From Nitrospirota bacterium (lineage in GTDB: Bacteria; Nitrospirota; Leptospirillia; Leptospirillales; Leptospirillaceae): a stretch of 64,000 bases of DNA. A program made the position numbers and the translations under genes. Location: contig JAJZHW010000001.1 of assembly GCA_021810805.1 (NCBI GenBank), forward strand, positions 241,159 to 305,158. The letters are read 5' to 3'. Below, in pieces: positions 51,088 to 60,017 of the stretch (the first letter of the stretch is position 1; every line of letters begins with the position of its first letter). Below the pieces are notes generated by a model. That model worked only from the letters and a program-made list of their open reading frames with translations, searched no databases and was not told the DNA's origin.

Positions 51088-51759
51088 ATGAATCTTTTTA
51101 ATTTCATCAACCAGATCAGCCTCCTCGCGGAAATCGTCCTGGGATTTCTTATTTTCCTTTCTTCGCTGAGCTGGGGGGTCATCTTTTACAAATGGTATGC
51201 GATCTCCAAGACGAACGGTGAGAACCGTGGGTTTGTGAAGTCGTTCAAGAAGGCGGACCGCTTCTCCCGCCTCTATCAGGATGCCGGAGAGTTTCGTCGC
51301 TCGACTCTCGCGTTTATGTTTCGGAGCGCCTACGAAAAGATCAAGGGGATCGAGGAGAGGGCGAACAGCCGTGGGGGAGAGGTTCGGGAGAACGAGATCG
51401 AAATCGTTCACCGGACCCTTTTACAGGCCCGCCAAGAAGATCTCACCCGCCTTGAATCCTATCTTCCTATTTTGGCGACGACGGCCAATATCTCTCCCTT
51501 TGTGGGGCTGTTTGGGACGGTGTGGGGCATTATCCATGCCTTCCGGGACATCAGCCATCAGTCCTCCGTGAGTATCGCCTCCGTGGCCCCTGGTATTGCC
51601 GATGCCCTTGTCACCACCGCCGCCGGTCTTTTTGCGGCCATTCCCTCCGTGATTGCCTACAATTACTTTCTTCAGAGGATCCGGTCGATTGAGTCTCTGG
51701 CCGAATCCTTCAATATGGAGCTTTTGAATCTGATGGCGGAAGGCCGCTGGAAGGAATAA
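51088..51759 (+). CDS. tolQ: TolQ proton channel subunit
   Basis: TolQ with TolR uses the proton gradient to drive TolA for outer-membrane constriction. The 223-residue protein has an N-terminal span (about 10-32), a cytoplasmic part with RRSTLAFMFRSAYEKI, and the two C-terminal spans with the hallmark LATTANISPFVGLFGTVWGIIHAF and SIASVAPGIADALVTTAAGLFAAIPSVIAYN. ATG 51088 follows AAGGA. First gene of the tol cluster, with tolR 43 bases downstream. Confidence 0.95.
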   Translation: MNLFNFINQISLLAEIVLGFLIFLSSLSWGVIFYKWYAISKTNGENRGFVKSFKKADRFSRLYQDAGEFRRSTLAFMFRSAYEKIKGIEERANSRGGEVRENEIEIVHRTLLQARQEDLTRLESYLPILATTANISPFVGLFGTVWGIIHAFRDISHQSSVSIASVAPGIADALVTTAAGLFAAIPSVIAYNYFLQRIRSIESLAESFNMELLNLMAEGRWKE

Positions 51760-51802
51760 GTCCCCTTAACGCCTTTTTTAACCCAGTTGGGCGGGAGAAT
51801 TT

Positions 51803-52225
51803 GTGAAGTTTGATTCAGGGTCCAAGCGCGACCGCATGTTGTCCGAGATCAACATGGTTCCCTTCATCGATGTTGTTCTCGTTCTCCTGATCATCTTTAT
51901 GGTCACGACCCCCCTCCTGTACCGAGGGCTCAAGATCAATCTGCCGAAAACCAGTGCCAACAGCCTGAAGAAGCCCGTTCCCAAGATCATCGTGAGCGTG
52001 ACCACGGCCAAGCAGATTTATGTGAATGGCCACGCCGTGACCTGGGAGGCGCTTTCGGCGCTCTTGGCCCGTCGCTATAAAGAAGACAAACGGGTTGTCG
52101 TCTATTTGAAGGCGGACAGAAAGGTCGACTACGGCACAGTCGTTCACTTGATGGATGTGGTGAAGTTGGCCGGCATTGATCGTCTTGGCATGATTACGGC
52201 TCCGTCCCCCAAAAATCCGGAATAA
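51803..52225 (+). CDS. tolR: TolR/ExbD-type protein
   Basis: A 140-residue inner-membrane protein with one N-terminal span (MVPFIDVVLVLLIIFMVTTPLL) that contains the conserved Asp of the proton path. A periplasmic domain follows, with KIIVSVTTAKQIYVNGHAVTWEAL and a DRKVDYGTVVHLMDVVKLAGIDRLGMIT core. GTG start with GGGAG upstream. It lies between tolQ and tolA. Confidence 0.95.
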   Translation: MKFDSGSKRDRMLSEINMVPFIDVVLVLLIIFMVTTPLLYRGLKINLPKTSANSLKKPVPKIIVSVTTAKQIYVNGHAVTWEALSALLARRYKEDKRVVVYLKADRKVDYGTVVHLMDVVKLAGIDRLGMITAPSPKNPE

Positions 52226-52231
52226 AGTGAC

Positions 52232-53044
52232 GTGATCCGTTCGGGAGTCCGACCCACCGGAGATCGAGGGATCGGCTGGTTCCTGCTGATTTCCTTGCTT
52301 CTTCATTCCTTGGCGCTGGCGGTTTTTGTCATGCACAAGAAGCCCATGTCGTTGGGCTATCAGACCGCGACTACGGTGGCATTGGTTCCCGAGGATCAGC
52401 TTGTACAAACAGCGACGCCTCCTCCGACACCGGCTCCCCCGGCGCCTGCGGTAAAGAAGGTTCGTCCGGCACCACCCCCTCCACCGCCTCCGCGCCCGAT
52501 TCATCGTGCCCCCGCACCCCGGGTGATTCGGAAGCCTCCCATTCGAAAGCCTCAACGGAAGGTGGTTCCGAAGCGAGCACTGAAGCCAGTACACCCACAT
52601 AAGCCCGCTCATCCGAAACCCGCTCACCAGAAGGCACGAGCGGTTCCGGTCAAAGCTCTTCACCACGAACCGTCACGAACGGCTCATGCACCCAAGGCGG
52701 CCCTTGCTCCGGTGGCCAACCCCTCCCCGGTGCATATGGATTTGGCGGGGAGTCAGTTCCCTACCTACTTGCAGCACCTTCTGATCTCCCGGATCAAGTC
52801 GAACTGGGCGCCACCTCCTGGTTCCCATGGTCTTTATGCCACGATCAAGTTTACTCTTCTCAAGGATGGACAGCTGTCGGGGGAGCTTGTCCTTCTCAGT
52901 GCATCGGGATCGAGAGTGTTTGATGATGCCGCCCGCTATGCCATCTTGCGCTCGGTCCCCTTTCCCCCCTTTCCTCCGTCCTATGGCAAGGAAAAGGAGG
53001 AGGTCACAGTGACACTTCAGGCCACAAAAAGGCAAGGGTTCTGA
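52232..53044 (+). CDS. tolA: TolA-like energy transducer
   Basis: TolA links TolQR to TolB/Pal across the periplasm. The 270-residue product has one N-terminal span with the TolA/TonB-type SHLH-like motif replaced by WFLLISLLLHSLALAVF, then a long Pro/Lys/His-rich stalk (PAPPAPAVKKVRPAPPPPPP onward). A C-terminal TonB-like domain follows (about 165-265: FPTYLQHLLISRIKSNWAPP...LKDGQLSGELVLLSASGSRVFDDAARYAI). GTG start 52232; the stop overlaps tolB by 1 base. Confidence 0.9.
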   Translation: MIRSGVRPTGDRGIGWFLLISLLLHSLALAVFVMHKKPMSLGYQTATTVALVPEDQLVQTATPPPTPAPPAPAVKKVRPAPPPPPPPRPIHRAPAPRVIRKPPIRKPQRKVVPKRALKPVHPHKPAHPKPAHQKARAVPVKALHHEPSRTAHAPKAALAPVANPSPVHMDLAGSQFPTYLQHLLISRIKSNWAPPPGSHGLYATIKFTLLKDGQLSGELVLLSASGSRVFDDAARYAILRSVPFPPFPPSYGKEKEEVTVTLQATKRQGF

Positions 53045-54360
53045 TGAGACAAATTTTTGTATGGAAAGCCATGGTTGGGCTCTGTCTCGTGGGCGCCCTG
53101 TTCCTGATTGCGGCTCCCGCCATGGCCATTGACCTCTCGGTGATTACCAATGAGACCCGTCTTTCCTTCAAGGTGGTTCTTGTGGGCAGTATGGAGCACA
53201 AGGGGAGCTCTTTCCTGACGAAAAAGGGGGAGGCTCTCGTACGGAAGGATCTCCTCGAAACCGGATATTTTGAGATCCTGACACCTCCTCCCGCGATTGC
53301 GGCTGTCTTTGCGCGAGAACCCCTGGACTCCGTCTCGGCGCATTCCGTGGCCCCCTTGGGGGTGGAGGGGGTCGTCGGCATGCAGTTTTCACTGCAAGGC
53401 GATGGGGTTCAACTGCATGGGGTGGTCAGAGATCCCCTGAACGGGTCGATTCTCCTCGACAAGATTTATCGAACACCGGGAAAGTATTCTCTTGTTGTGC
53501 ACGAGTTTGTCGACGACATCCTTTATCAGTTCGCTGGGATTCGAGGGGTGGCCACAAGCCGGATTGCCTTCATCGGGAGGACGCGACACGGGTATGATCT
53601 TTTCACGATGGACTTCGATGGGGAAAATACTCGAAGGATGACATTCGACAATGTGTTGGCCTTCAACCCTGCCTGGTCCCATGATCGTCGCCACATTCTC
53701 TATGTGACCTACCTTCACGGAGAGCCCCAGATCATCGACTATGATCTTTCTGCCGGGAGCCGTCACATGCTTTTTGCCTATCCCGGTCTCAACATCACCC
53801 CGACCTACTCTCCTGATGGGAAGCGTCTGGCCGTGGCTCTTTCCCGCGGCCGCCCCTCCCAGCACACCCAAATTTATCTCTATACCTTTGCGACAAAACG
53901 TTTGGAACGACTGACCTATTCCCGCAGCAATAGCCTTTCCCCGACCTTTTCTCCCTCCGGAAATGCTCTGGCCTTTGTGTCGGACCGAGATGGACACCCA
54001 CAGATTTTCTTGATGGATGCCGATGGCTCCAATGTTCACCGTTTGACCTTTGATGGCAGTTACAATGTGGCTCCGGCCTGGTCTCCCCGAGGAGACTGGA
54101 TTGCGTATGTTTGCATGAATGACATGCATCGTCCTAAAATATGCCTCATCAGTCCGGATGGAACCTCCCGTATCATGATTACGCATGGATCCGGTCGCGA
54201 TGACAGCCCCAGCTGGTCTCCTGATGGGCGATTCCTTCTCTACTCCCGACAGATTCGTGGCCATTCCAAGCTGGCAAAGATATGGATCGATGGCCATGGG
54301 CGAGAGTTTCTGGGCCAGTATTCCCGGAGTGTCCTGACTCCTTCCTGGTCGGCCCCATAA
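53044..54360 (+). CDS. tolB: Tol-Pal system protein TolB
   Basis: Periplasmic beta-propeller that binds Pal and TolA. The 438-residue protein has a signal peptide (LCLVGALFLIAAPAMA), the N-terminal TolB domain (DLLETGYFEILTPPPAI) and six WD40-like PD40 blades with repeated TYSPDGKRLAVAL, SPTFSPSGNALAFVSDRDGHPQIFLMD and PAWSPRGDWIAYV. ATG overlaps tolA. Pal normally follows, but is not here. Confidence 0.95.
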   Translation: MRQIFVWKAMVGLCLVGALFLIAAPAMAIDLSVITNETRLSFKVVLVGSMEHKGSSFLTKKGEALVRKDLLETGYFEILTPPPAIAAVFAREPLDSVSAHSVAPLGVEGVVGMQFSLQGDGVQLHGVVRDPLNGSILLDKIYRTPGKYSLVVHEFVDDILYQFAGIRGVATSRIAFIGRTRHGYDLFTMDFDGENTRRMTFDNVLAFNPAWSHDRRHILYVTYLHGEPQIIDYDLSAGSRHMLFAYPGLNITPTYSPDGKRLAVALSRGRPSQHTQIYLYTFATKRLERLTYSRSNSLSPTFSPSGNALAFVSDRDGHPQIFLMDADGSNVHRLTFDGSYNVAPAWSPRGDWIAYVCMNDMHRPKICLISPDGTSRIMITHGSGRDDSPSWSPDGRFLLYSRQIRGHSKLAKIWIDGHGREFLGQYSRSVLTPSWSAP

Positions 54361-54405
54361 ATGGCAAGAAAAACTGAAGACGACACCCTTGCAAGGAGAC
54401 CCGAT

Positions 54406-55236
54406 TTGAGCATCGATGCCAGAAATCAAACCTTCTTGATGAGGCGGAATTTCCATGTGGGAGGGGCTCTCCTGCTTACACTCACTTTGGGGCTCTCTTC
54501 TTGTGCCTCTCCTTCCGATGTTTCCGACCTTCGGGCCCAAATGGACACGTTGTCCACAAAGGTCGCCAAGGTGGAGCGTGAAGCCGGGGGAGGGGCAGGC
54601 GTTTCCGGGGGAACGCAACTGGCTGATCTTGAAACCCGTCTGGACAACCAGAAGCTCCGTATTGCCCGTCTGCGCGACCGGCTTGAACGCATGAACCACC
54701 GGCTCGACCAGCTCATGAATCGGATCGAGGCCCAGACCCCTGCCTCCGGGGCAACTCCGCCCGCTCCCAGCGCTCCTGGCACTCCTCCTCCCGGCACTGC
54801 CGGAGCAAAAACACCTGCCACGGCCGGAGCGGCAATGTCTCCCCAAACGACGAGCGAATCCCCCGACATGATCTATCACCAGGCCTATGCGGATTATCAG
54901 GCCGGCCACTTTGATATCGCGATTTCCGAATTCGACCGGTTGGTCAAGGAGTACCCCGATTCCCACCTGGCCTCCTCGGCAGTTTTCTGGGAGGCCCAGT
55001 CGCACCTTAATCTCAAACACTACAAGCGTGCCCTGGCCCTTTACGATGCCGTGATCCACAAATATGTCGACAGTCCGAAAAAGGCCACGTCCTATTACAA
55101 AAAAGGGCAAGTTTACGAGAAGCTTGGGAACAAGAAGGCGGCAGTTAAAAGCTACAAGCGCGTTCTCGAACTCTTTCCACTGGAACAGCAGCTCGACGAT
55201 CTGTCGAAAAGACGTCTTTCCCGTCTGGATGAGTAG
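54406..55236 (+). CDS. cpoB: Tol-Pal associated coiled-coil/TPR protein CpoB (YbgF)
   Basis: CpoB coordinates peptidoglycan synthesis with Tol-driven constriction. The protein has a lipoprotein-type signal (LLLTLTLGLSSC), a coiled coil (about DLRAQMDTLSTKVAKVERE and KLRIARLRDRLERMNHRLDQLMNRIE), an Ala/Pro/Thr linker, and a C-terminal TPR domain (YHQAYADYQAGHFDIAISEFDRLVKEYPDS...). TTG 54406 has AAGGAG at ideal spacing; ATG 54361 and ATG 54439 are alternatives. In Escherichia CpoB is soluble; here the Cys suggests acylation. Confidence 0.9.
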   Translation: MSIDARNQTFLMRRNFHVGGALLLTLTLGLSSCASPSDVSDLRAQMDTLSTKVAKVEREAGGGAGVSGGTQLADLETRLDNQKLRIARLRDRLERMNHRLDQLMNRIEAQTPASGATPPAPSAPGTPPPGTAGAKTPATAGAAMSPQTTSESPDMIYHQAYADYQAGHFDIAISEFDRLVKEYPDSHLASSAVFWEAQSHLNLKHYKRALALYDAVIHKYVDSPKKATSYYKKGQVYEKLGNKKAAVKSYKRVLELFPLEQQLDDLSKRRLSRLDE

Positions 55237-55239
55237 GCG

Positions 55240-57183
55240 ATGGGGCTGATCCGTGAACTGCCGGCAGCCCTGGTCAATCAGATCGCCGCCGGGGAGGTTG
55301 TCGAGCGTCCCGCCTCCGTTTTAAAGGAACTCCTGGAAAACAGCCTCGATGCCGGAGCGAAGAGGATATCCGTAGTCACAGACCTCTCGGGAGAGGGGCT
55401 CGTTCGCGTCGAGGATAATGGTTCGGGAATCATGAATGAGGATCTCCCCCGCGCCTTTCTTCGTCATGCCACAAGCAAAATCGCCTCCTTTGATGATCTT
55501 GTTCACGCGAAGTCCATGGGGTTTAGGGGAGAAGCTCTCGCCTCGATTGCCTCAGTGGCGCGGGTGACGGTAGAGACGCGCCATCAATCGGAGGAGACAG
55601 GCACTCGTCTGGAGATTGTTCCGGGTGAGGATCCCCGGCTCTCTTCCTGGGCCGGCCCTGTCGGAACCTCCATCACTGTTCGAGATCTTTTTTTTAATGT
55701 TCCCGTTCGGAAAAAGTATCTCCGCTCTCATCAAACGGAGCAGGGCCATCTTACCGAGGCCTTTCACCGTGTGGCTCTCGGCTTTCCTGACGTTCATTTT
55801 GAGCTTGCCACCTCCTCCCGAAAGATCTTCTCCCTTCCCTCCCGTCCCACTCCCCTTCTACGCATTCTCGATCTTTATCCGTCGTTTCAGGAGGATGATC
55901 TCCTTTTTCATGAACGAGGGGGCGAGGATCTTCGAGTCTCTCTGGTTTTCCTGCGCCCGGACCGTCTTCGAAAGGATCGCCAGTATCAGCATTTATTCAT
56001 CAACCGACGCTGGATTCGCCATCCTGCGCTTTTCGAGGCGATCACCCAAGGGGCCTCCGGGAGGATCTCCCGGGACCTTCACCCGGGGGTCTGGGTCTAC
56101 CTCGATCTCCCCCCCGATCGCCTCGATGTGAATGTCCACCCCACCAAGCGTGAAGTGCGTCTCCTTGAGGGGGATAGAATTTTTTCGCTCCTTCGCCGAG
56201 TGATCTCAGAGGCCTTTGAGTTGTTCTCGGAAGGGGCAAGGCCAGAGAGGACGGGAACCACGACGTCCCTTTACGAGGCGCCCCTCCTGTCGTCAACCCG
56301 CGGGGGCGGGGACGAGGTTCGGGACGGGGACACGAAGATCCCCCCCGCCTCGGGAGACTCTGCATCAAAGGAGAACGTCGCCCCTTCTTCGGAGTCCTCT
56401 GCCCTTACCAAGGAAGACAATGGTTTTCTTCCGCGGGATTCTTCTCGTCCTCGCGCCGGTTCCGCTTTTTTCCCTCGGGGGGAAAGTTCTTCCTCACTCT
56501 TTCCTGCCGAGAGGAAGGAGGAGGGTTCGCGACCCTCCTTTCGGGGGATCCCGGAGGTGCTGAAGTCTCTTCCTTCTGTCTTCGCCGGAAAAAGGCCTGA
56601 TCCGAGTGAGATTTCTGTGGTGGGTCAGTGGGTTGGAACATATCTTGTGGCCCTGGCAGGAGAGGATCTTTGGCTTGTGGACTGGCATACAGCCCATGAG
56701 AGAGTCAATTATGACCGCTATCGCAAGTCACTTCTGGGCGACGGCGGGGGAGGCTTCCGGCGAGCCTTGCTCTTCCCTCTCTCCTATCGTGTGGCTCCCT
56801 CGATCGCCGACAACCTCGATAGTCGCCTTGAAGAGCTGGCCCATTTGGGCTTCGATATTGATCGAACCGGTCCCGATCTCTTTCGCATTCGTGCAGTTCC
56901 TGTCCTGCTTGATGAACAGGATCCCGCCCGGGCGCTCGATGAGCTGGGTGTTCAAACCCGGGGCTTTGAGATTCCCGTTCTTCGCTCCGACCGTATTGAT
57001 GAAACATTGATGACCCTTTCCTGCCATCGAAGTGTCCGGAGAAATGATGTCTTCGCCCCGGATGAAGGTCTTCGGCTCATTCTGGAGCTTCTATCCTCCG
57101 AACACCCCTACAGCTGTCCTCATGGAAGACCCACGATCTTGTCCCTTGGCCGGTCGGCCGTCGACTCATGGTTCGGTCGCTAG
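55240..57183 (+). CDS. mutL: DNA mismatch repair protein MutL
   Basis: MutL couples MutS mismatch recognition to strand removal. The 647-residue protein has the GHKL ATPase motifs NQIAAGEVVERPASVLKELLENSLDAG, DNGSGI and GFRGEALASI, and a KKYLR...EQGHLTE region. A disordered linker spans about 330-430, and the C-terminal domain has SCHRSVRRND and CPHGRPT. The endonuclease motif, normally DQHA..E....E, reads DWHTAHERVNYD here, a noticeable change. ATG 55240 is 3 bases after cpoB, and the end overlaps miaA by 16 bases. Confidence 0.95.
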   Translation: MGLIRELPAALVNQIAAGEVVERPASVLKELLENSLDAGAKRISVVTDLSGEGLVRVEDNGSGIMNEDLPRAFLRHATSKIASFDDLVHAKSMGFRGEALASIASVARVTVETRHQSEETGTRLEIVPGEDPRLSSWAGPVGTSITVRDLFFNVPVRKKYLRSHQTEQGHLTEAFHRVALGFPDVHFELATSSRKIFSLPSRPTPLLRILDLYPSFQEDDLLFHERGGEDLRVSLVFLRPDRLRKDRQYQHLFINRRWIRHPALFEAITQGASGRISRDLHPGVWVYLDLPPDRLDVNVHPTKREVRLLEGDRIFSLLRRVISEAFELFSEGARPERTGTTTSLYEAPLLSSTRGGGDEVRDGDTKIPPASGDSASKENVAPSSESSALTKEDNGFLPRDSSRPRAGSAFFPRGESSSSLFPAERKEEGSRPSFRGIPEVLKSLPSVFAGKRPDPSEISVVGQWVGTYLVALAGEDLWLVDWHTAHERVNYDRYRKSLLGDGGGGFRRALLFPLSYRVAPSIADNLDSRLEELAHLGFDIDRTGPDLFRIRAVPVLLDEQDPARALDELGVQTRGFEIPVLRSDRIDETLMTLSCHRSVRRNDVFAPDEGLRLILELLSSEHPYSCPHGRPTILSLGRSAVDSWFGR

Positions 57184-58085
57184 CACCCATTGATCTGGTG
57201 ATTGCCGGTCCGACCGCTTCGGGCAAGAGCCAGCTTGCCATGAGGTGGGCCCGGGAAATCGGGGGGGAAATCGTCTCCGCCGACAGCCGCCAGATCTACC
57301 GGGAAATCTCTGTGGGAACGGGGAAGCCCTCCCTTTCGGATCAGGAGGCTGTTCCCCACCATACCATTGATCTCTGCTCAATTCGCGATGTCTATAGTGC
57401 CGGAGCTTTTGTCAGAGACGCCCGCCGCGCGATTGAAAAGATCCAGGCCCGTGGAAATAAGGTGATTGTCTGTGGAGGAACAGGACTTTACATCAAAGCA
57501 CTTCTGGAAGGGATCGTCGATCTTCCTGAAAGCGATAGCACCTCCAGCGAGACCTTTCGAGAGTCCATGGAAGAGTTCTCCACACCCACCCTTTATTTAA
57601 GGCTTATGGAGCTTGATCCGGAGCGGGCTAGGCTTCTCTCACCAAGGGATCGGGTTAGAATTCTTCGGGGGCTTTTTCTTCATGAGTTAACGGGGCTTCC
57701 CCCCACAGAGCTTTATCGCCGCTCGCGGGGACAAGCTCTTTCCTTTCGCTCATTCATTGTCCTTTCTCCCGATCGAGAGACCCTTTATGCCTCCATTGAA
57801 CGCCGTGTGGCTCTCATGCTTGATGAAGGTTGGGTTGCGGAGGTGGAGGATCTTCTGTCCCAGGGGTGCAATCCCGAGTGGCCAGGGTTTGCAAGTTTGG
57901 GGTACCGGGAGGTTGTGGCACACCTCGATGGGCGGCTGGCCTTGGGGGAGCTTCGGGAGGCCATTGTGCGAAAGACCCGTCAATATGCGAAAAGACAGGT
58001 CACATGGTTTCGCCATATGGCCGGAGCTATTCCTGTTGATCCGGCAAAAGCCCCGCATTCTCTTGGAGTCTCCTTCAAAATATGA
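57168..58085 (+). CDS. miaA: tRNA dimethylallyltransferase
   Basis: Adds a dimethylallyl group to A37 of UNN-decoding tRNAs. The 305-residue protein has the P-loop AGPTASGKSQLA, EIVSADSRQIYREISVGTGKP (DSRQxY), HHTIDL, VCGGTGLYIKALLEG and the Arg-rich RDRVRILRGL, with a C-terminal RQYAKRQVTWFRH. ATG 57168 lies inside the end of mutL, the common mutL-miaA coupling. Confidence 0.96.
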   Translation: MVRSLAPIDLVIAGPTASGKSQLAMRWAREIGGEIVSADSRQIYREISVGTGKPSLSDQEAVPHHTIDLCSIRDVYSAGAFVRDARRAIEKIQARGNKVIVCGGTGLYIKALLEGIVDLPESDSTSSETFRESMEEFSTPTLYLRLMELDPERARLLSPRDRVRILRGLFLHELTGLPPTELYRRSRGQALSFRSFIVLSPDRETLYASIERRVALMLDEGWVAEVEDLLSQGCNPEWPGFASLGYREVVAHLDGRLALGELREAIVRKTRQYAKRQVTWFRHMAGAIPVDPAKAPHSLGVSFKI

Positions 58086-58109
58086 TAAAATCCTGAAAAT
58101 TTTCGAATA

Positions 58110-59081
58110 ATGAACGGCTTGATAATGATGGAGGATTGTGTGGCGCAGGGAGTCAAAAGGCCCGTGGGCAAGAAGAGTGCAGGGGAGATCAATAGGGCTC
58201 CCATTGGTGTGATAGGCGGTTCCGGACTATACCAGCTCAAGGGATTGTCGGATCTTGTTCCGACAGTTGTCGAGACGCCCTGGGGACAACCCTCCGATCC
58301 CTATATGACGGGATTTCTCGGTGGCATTCCTGTGGTCTTTCTCTCCCGTCATGGCGCAGGCCATCGCTATCTTCCCGGAGAGGTCAATTACCGGGCAAAC
58401 ATAGCAGGGTTTGTTGCTCTTGGTGTCAAGAGAATCCTTTCAGTTTCAGCTGTTGGCTCCCTTCGGGAGGAGATTGTTCCCGGCGACATGGTGGTGATTG
58501 ACCAATTCATCGATGGAACCAAGGGCCGACCCTCCACTTTTTATGGCCAGGGCGCAGTCGGTCATACCGGCTTTGCCCATCCGATTTGCGATGATCTTGC
58601 CAAAACCCTTGTGGGAGCCTGTCGGGCCTCAGATGTTCGTCACCATGTGGGAGGGACCTATTACTGCATGGAGGGTCCAGCCTTCTCCACTCAGGCGGAG
58701 TCATTCCTCTATCGGCAATTTGGCGCCGATGTTATTGGAATGACGAATGTCACCGAAGCCAGGCTGGCTCGGGAGGCGGGACTTTGTTATGCAACGCTGG
58801 CGCTCTCGACGGATTTTGACTGTTGGCATCCCGACCATGATGCAGTTACCGTGTCGGAGGTCCTTGAGGTCATTTCAAGAAATGTCGCAAACGCCAACCG
58901 TATCCTCGCCCATGCCCTTGCGGCTGTTCGAAGTCATCCTCCCTGCTCTTGTCAGCAGGCTCCCCTTAATGCCCTGATCACCCACCGGGATATGATTCCC
59001 CCGGCAACCCGCGAGCGGCTGGCCTTCTTGGGGCTGCTTCCTCGGGAGGCCTCCATGTCTTCCCACGGATGGAGGCCATGA
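58110..59081 (+). CDS. mtnP: S-methyl-5'-thioadenosine phosphorylase
   Basis: Cleaves methylthioadenosine to adenine and methylthioribose-1-phosphate for methionine salvage. The 323-residue protein has IGVIGGSGLYQL, the phosphate-binding SRHGAGHRYLPGEVNYRANI, GTYYCMEGPAFSTQAE, GMTNVTEARLAREAGLCYATLALSTDFDCWH. These are MTAP/MtnP motifs. About 30 residues precede the core; the start is uncertain because no clear ribosome site precedes 58110 or 58128. It overlaps the kinase gene by 13 bases. Confidence 0.92.
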   Translation: MNGLIMMEDCVAQGVKRPVGKKSAGEINRAPIGVIGGSGLYQLKGLSDLVPTVVETPWGQPSDPYMTGFLGGIPVVFLSRHGAGHRYLPGEVNYRANIAGFVALGVKRILSVSAVGSLREEIVPGDMVVIDQFIDGTKGRPSTFYGQGAVGHTGFAHPICDDLAKTLVGACRASDVRHHVGGTYYCMEGPAFSTQAESFLYRQFGADVIGMTNVTEARLAREAGLCYATLALSTDFDCWHPDHDAVTVSEVLEVISRNVANANRILAHALAAVRSHPPCSCQQAPLNALITHRDMIPPATRERLAFLGLLPREASMSSHGWRP

Positions 59082-60016
59082 GTCCCAATCTCGTAATTGT
59101 GGGGACGGTAGCCCTTGATGATGTGACGACTCCCTTCGGAACAGTCAATCGTGCCTTGGGAGGATCGGCTTTTTACGGGGCGATTGCCGCCTCTTACTGG
59201 ACATCGGTAGGGATTGTTGCTGTCGTCGGAGAGGACTATCCGGAGACCGGCCTTAATCTCCTTGCCTCCCGGGGAATCGACGCCCGCGGGCTGGAGCGAA
59301 GCTCCGAGAAGACCTTTGCCTGGACGGGAGAATACTCCTATGATCTGAACACGGCAATTACCCGAGATACCCGTCTGAATTGCCTGCTTTCTTTCGATCC
59401 CAAGGTGGCGCTCCATTATCCACGTCCGGAGACACTCTTTTTGGCCAATGTTGACCCGGAAATCCAGGGAAGGATTCTCGATCAGCTCTCGGATCGCCCC
59501 CGCCTTGTGGCTCTCGATACGATGAATTACTGGATTGAATCCAAGAAGGAGGCGCTTCTCAAGGTTCTTCGCAGGACCGATCTCCTGACAATCAATGAAT
59601 CTGAGGCACGGATGCTCACTGGTGAGTTTAACCTTGTGCGGGCGGCCGATGCCATTAGGAAAATGGGTCCCAAGATCATAGTCCTGAAAAAAGGGGAGCA
59701 CGGAGCCCTTGTTTTTTATGAAGGAGGGATCTTTGCCTCTCCCGCGATGCCGCTTGAGGTTGTCAAGGATCCCACCGGGGCAGGGGACTCCTTTGCGGGA
59801 GGCCTTCTGGGTTACCTGACTCGTCATGCCAAGCTTTCTCCGGAGTTTTTGCGCCAGGCCGCCATTGTCGGCTCCACGATGGCCTCCTTTTGTGTCTCGG
59901 ATTTTGGGGTGGCCGGAACTAAGGAGTTGACTATGGACCAAATTTCACGAAGAACCGGAGAATTCCTCGACCTTACGGCATTCCCCCGGATCGATATCGG
60001 AGACCGGAGGCTTTAG
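59069..60016 (+). CDS. PfkB-family sugar/nucleoside kinase
   Basis: Ribokinase-like kinase. The 315-residue product has the N-terminal LGGSAFYGAIAA, LTINESEARMLTG and the C-terminal DPTGAGDSFAGGLLG with the catalytic Asp. Many genomes place such a kinase beside mtnP, so adenosine or a salvage sugar is a likely substrate (inference). ATG 59069 or 59078 could be the start; the gene overlaps mtnP. Confidence 0.87.
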   Translation: MEAMSPNLVIVGTVALDDVTTPFGTVNRALGGSAFYGAIAASYWTSVGIVAVVGEDYPETGLNLLASRGIDARGLERSSEKTFAWTGEYSYDLNTAITRDTRLNCLLSFDPKVALHYPRPETLFLANVDPEIQGRILDQLSDRPRLVALDTMNYWIESKKEALLKVLRRTDLLTINESEARMLTGEFNLVRAADAIRKMGPKIIVLKKGEHGALVFYEGGIFASPAMPLEVVKDPTGAGDSFAGGLLGYLTRHAKLSPEFLRQAAIVGSTMASFCVSDFGVAGTKELTMDQISRRTGEFLDLTAFPRIDIGDRRL

Positions 60017-60017
60017 C

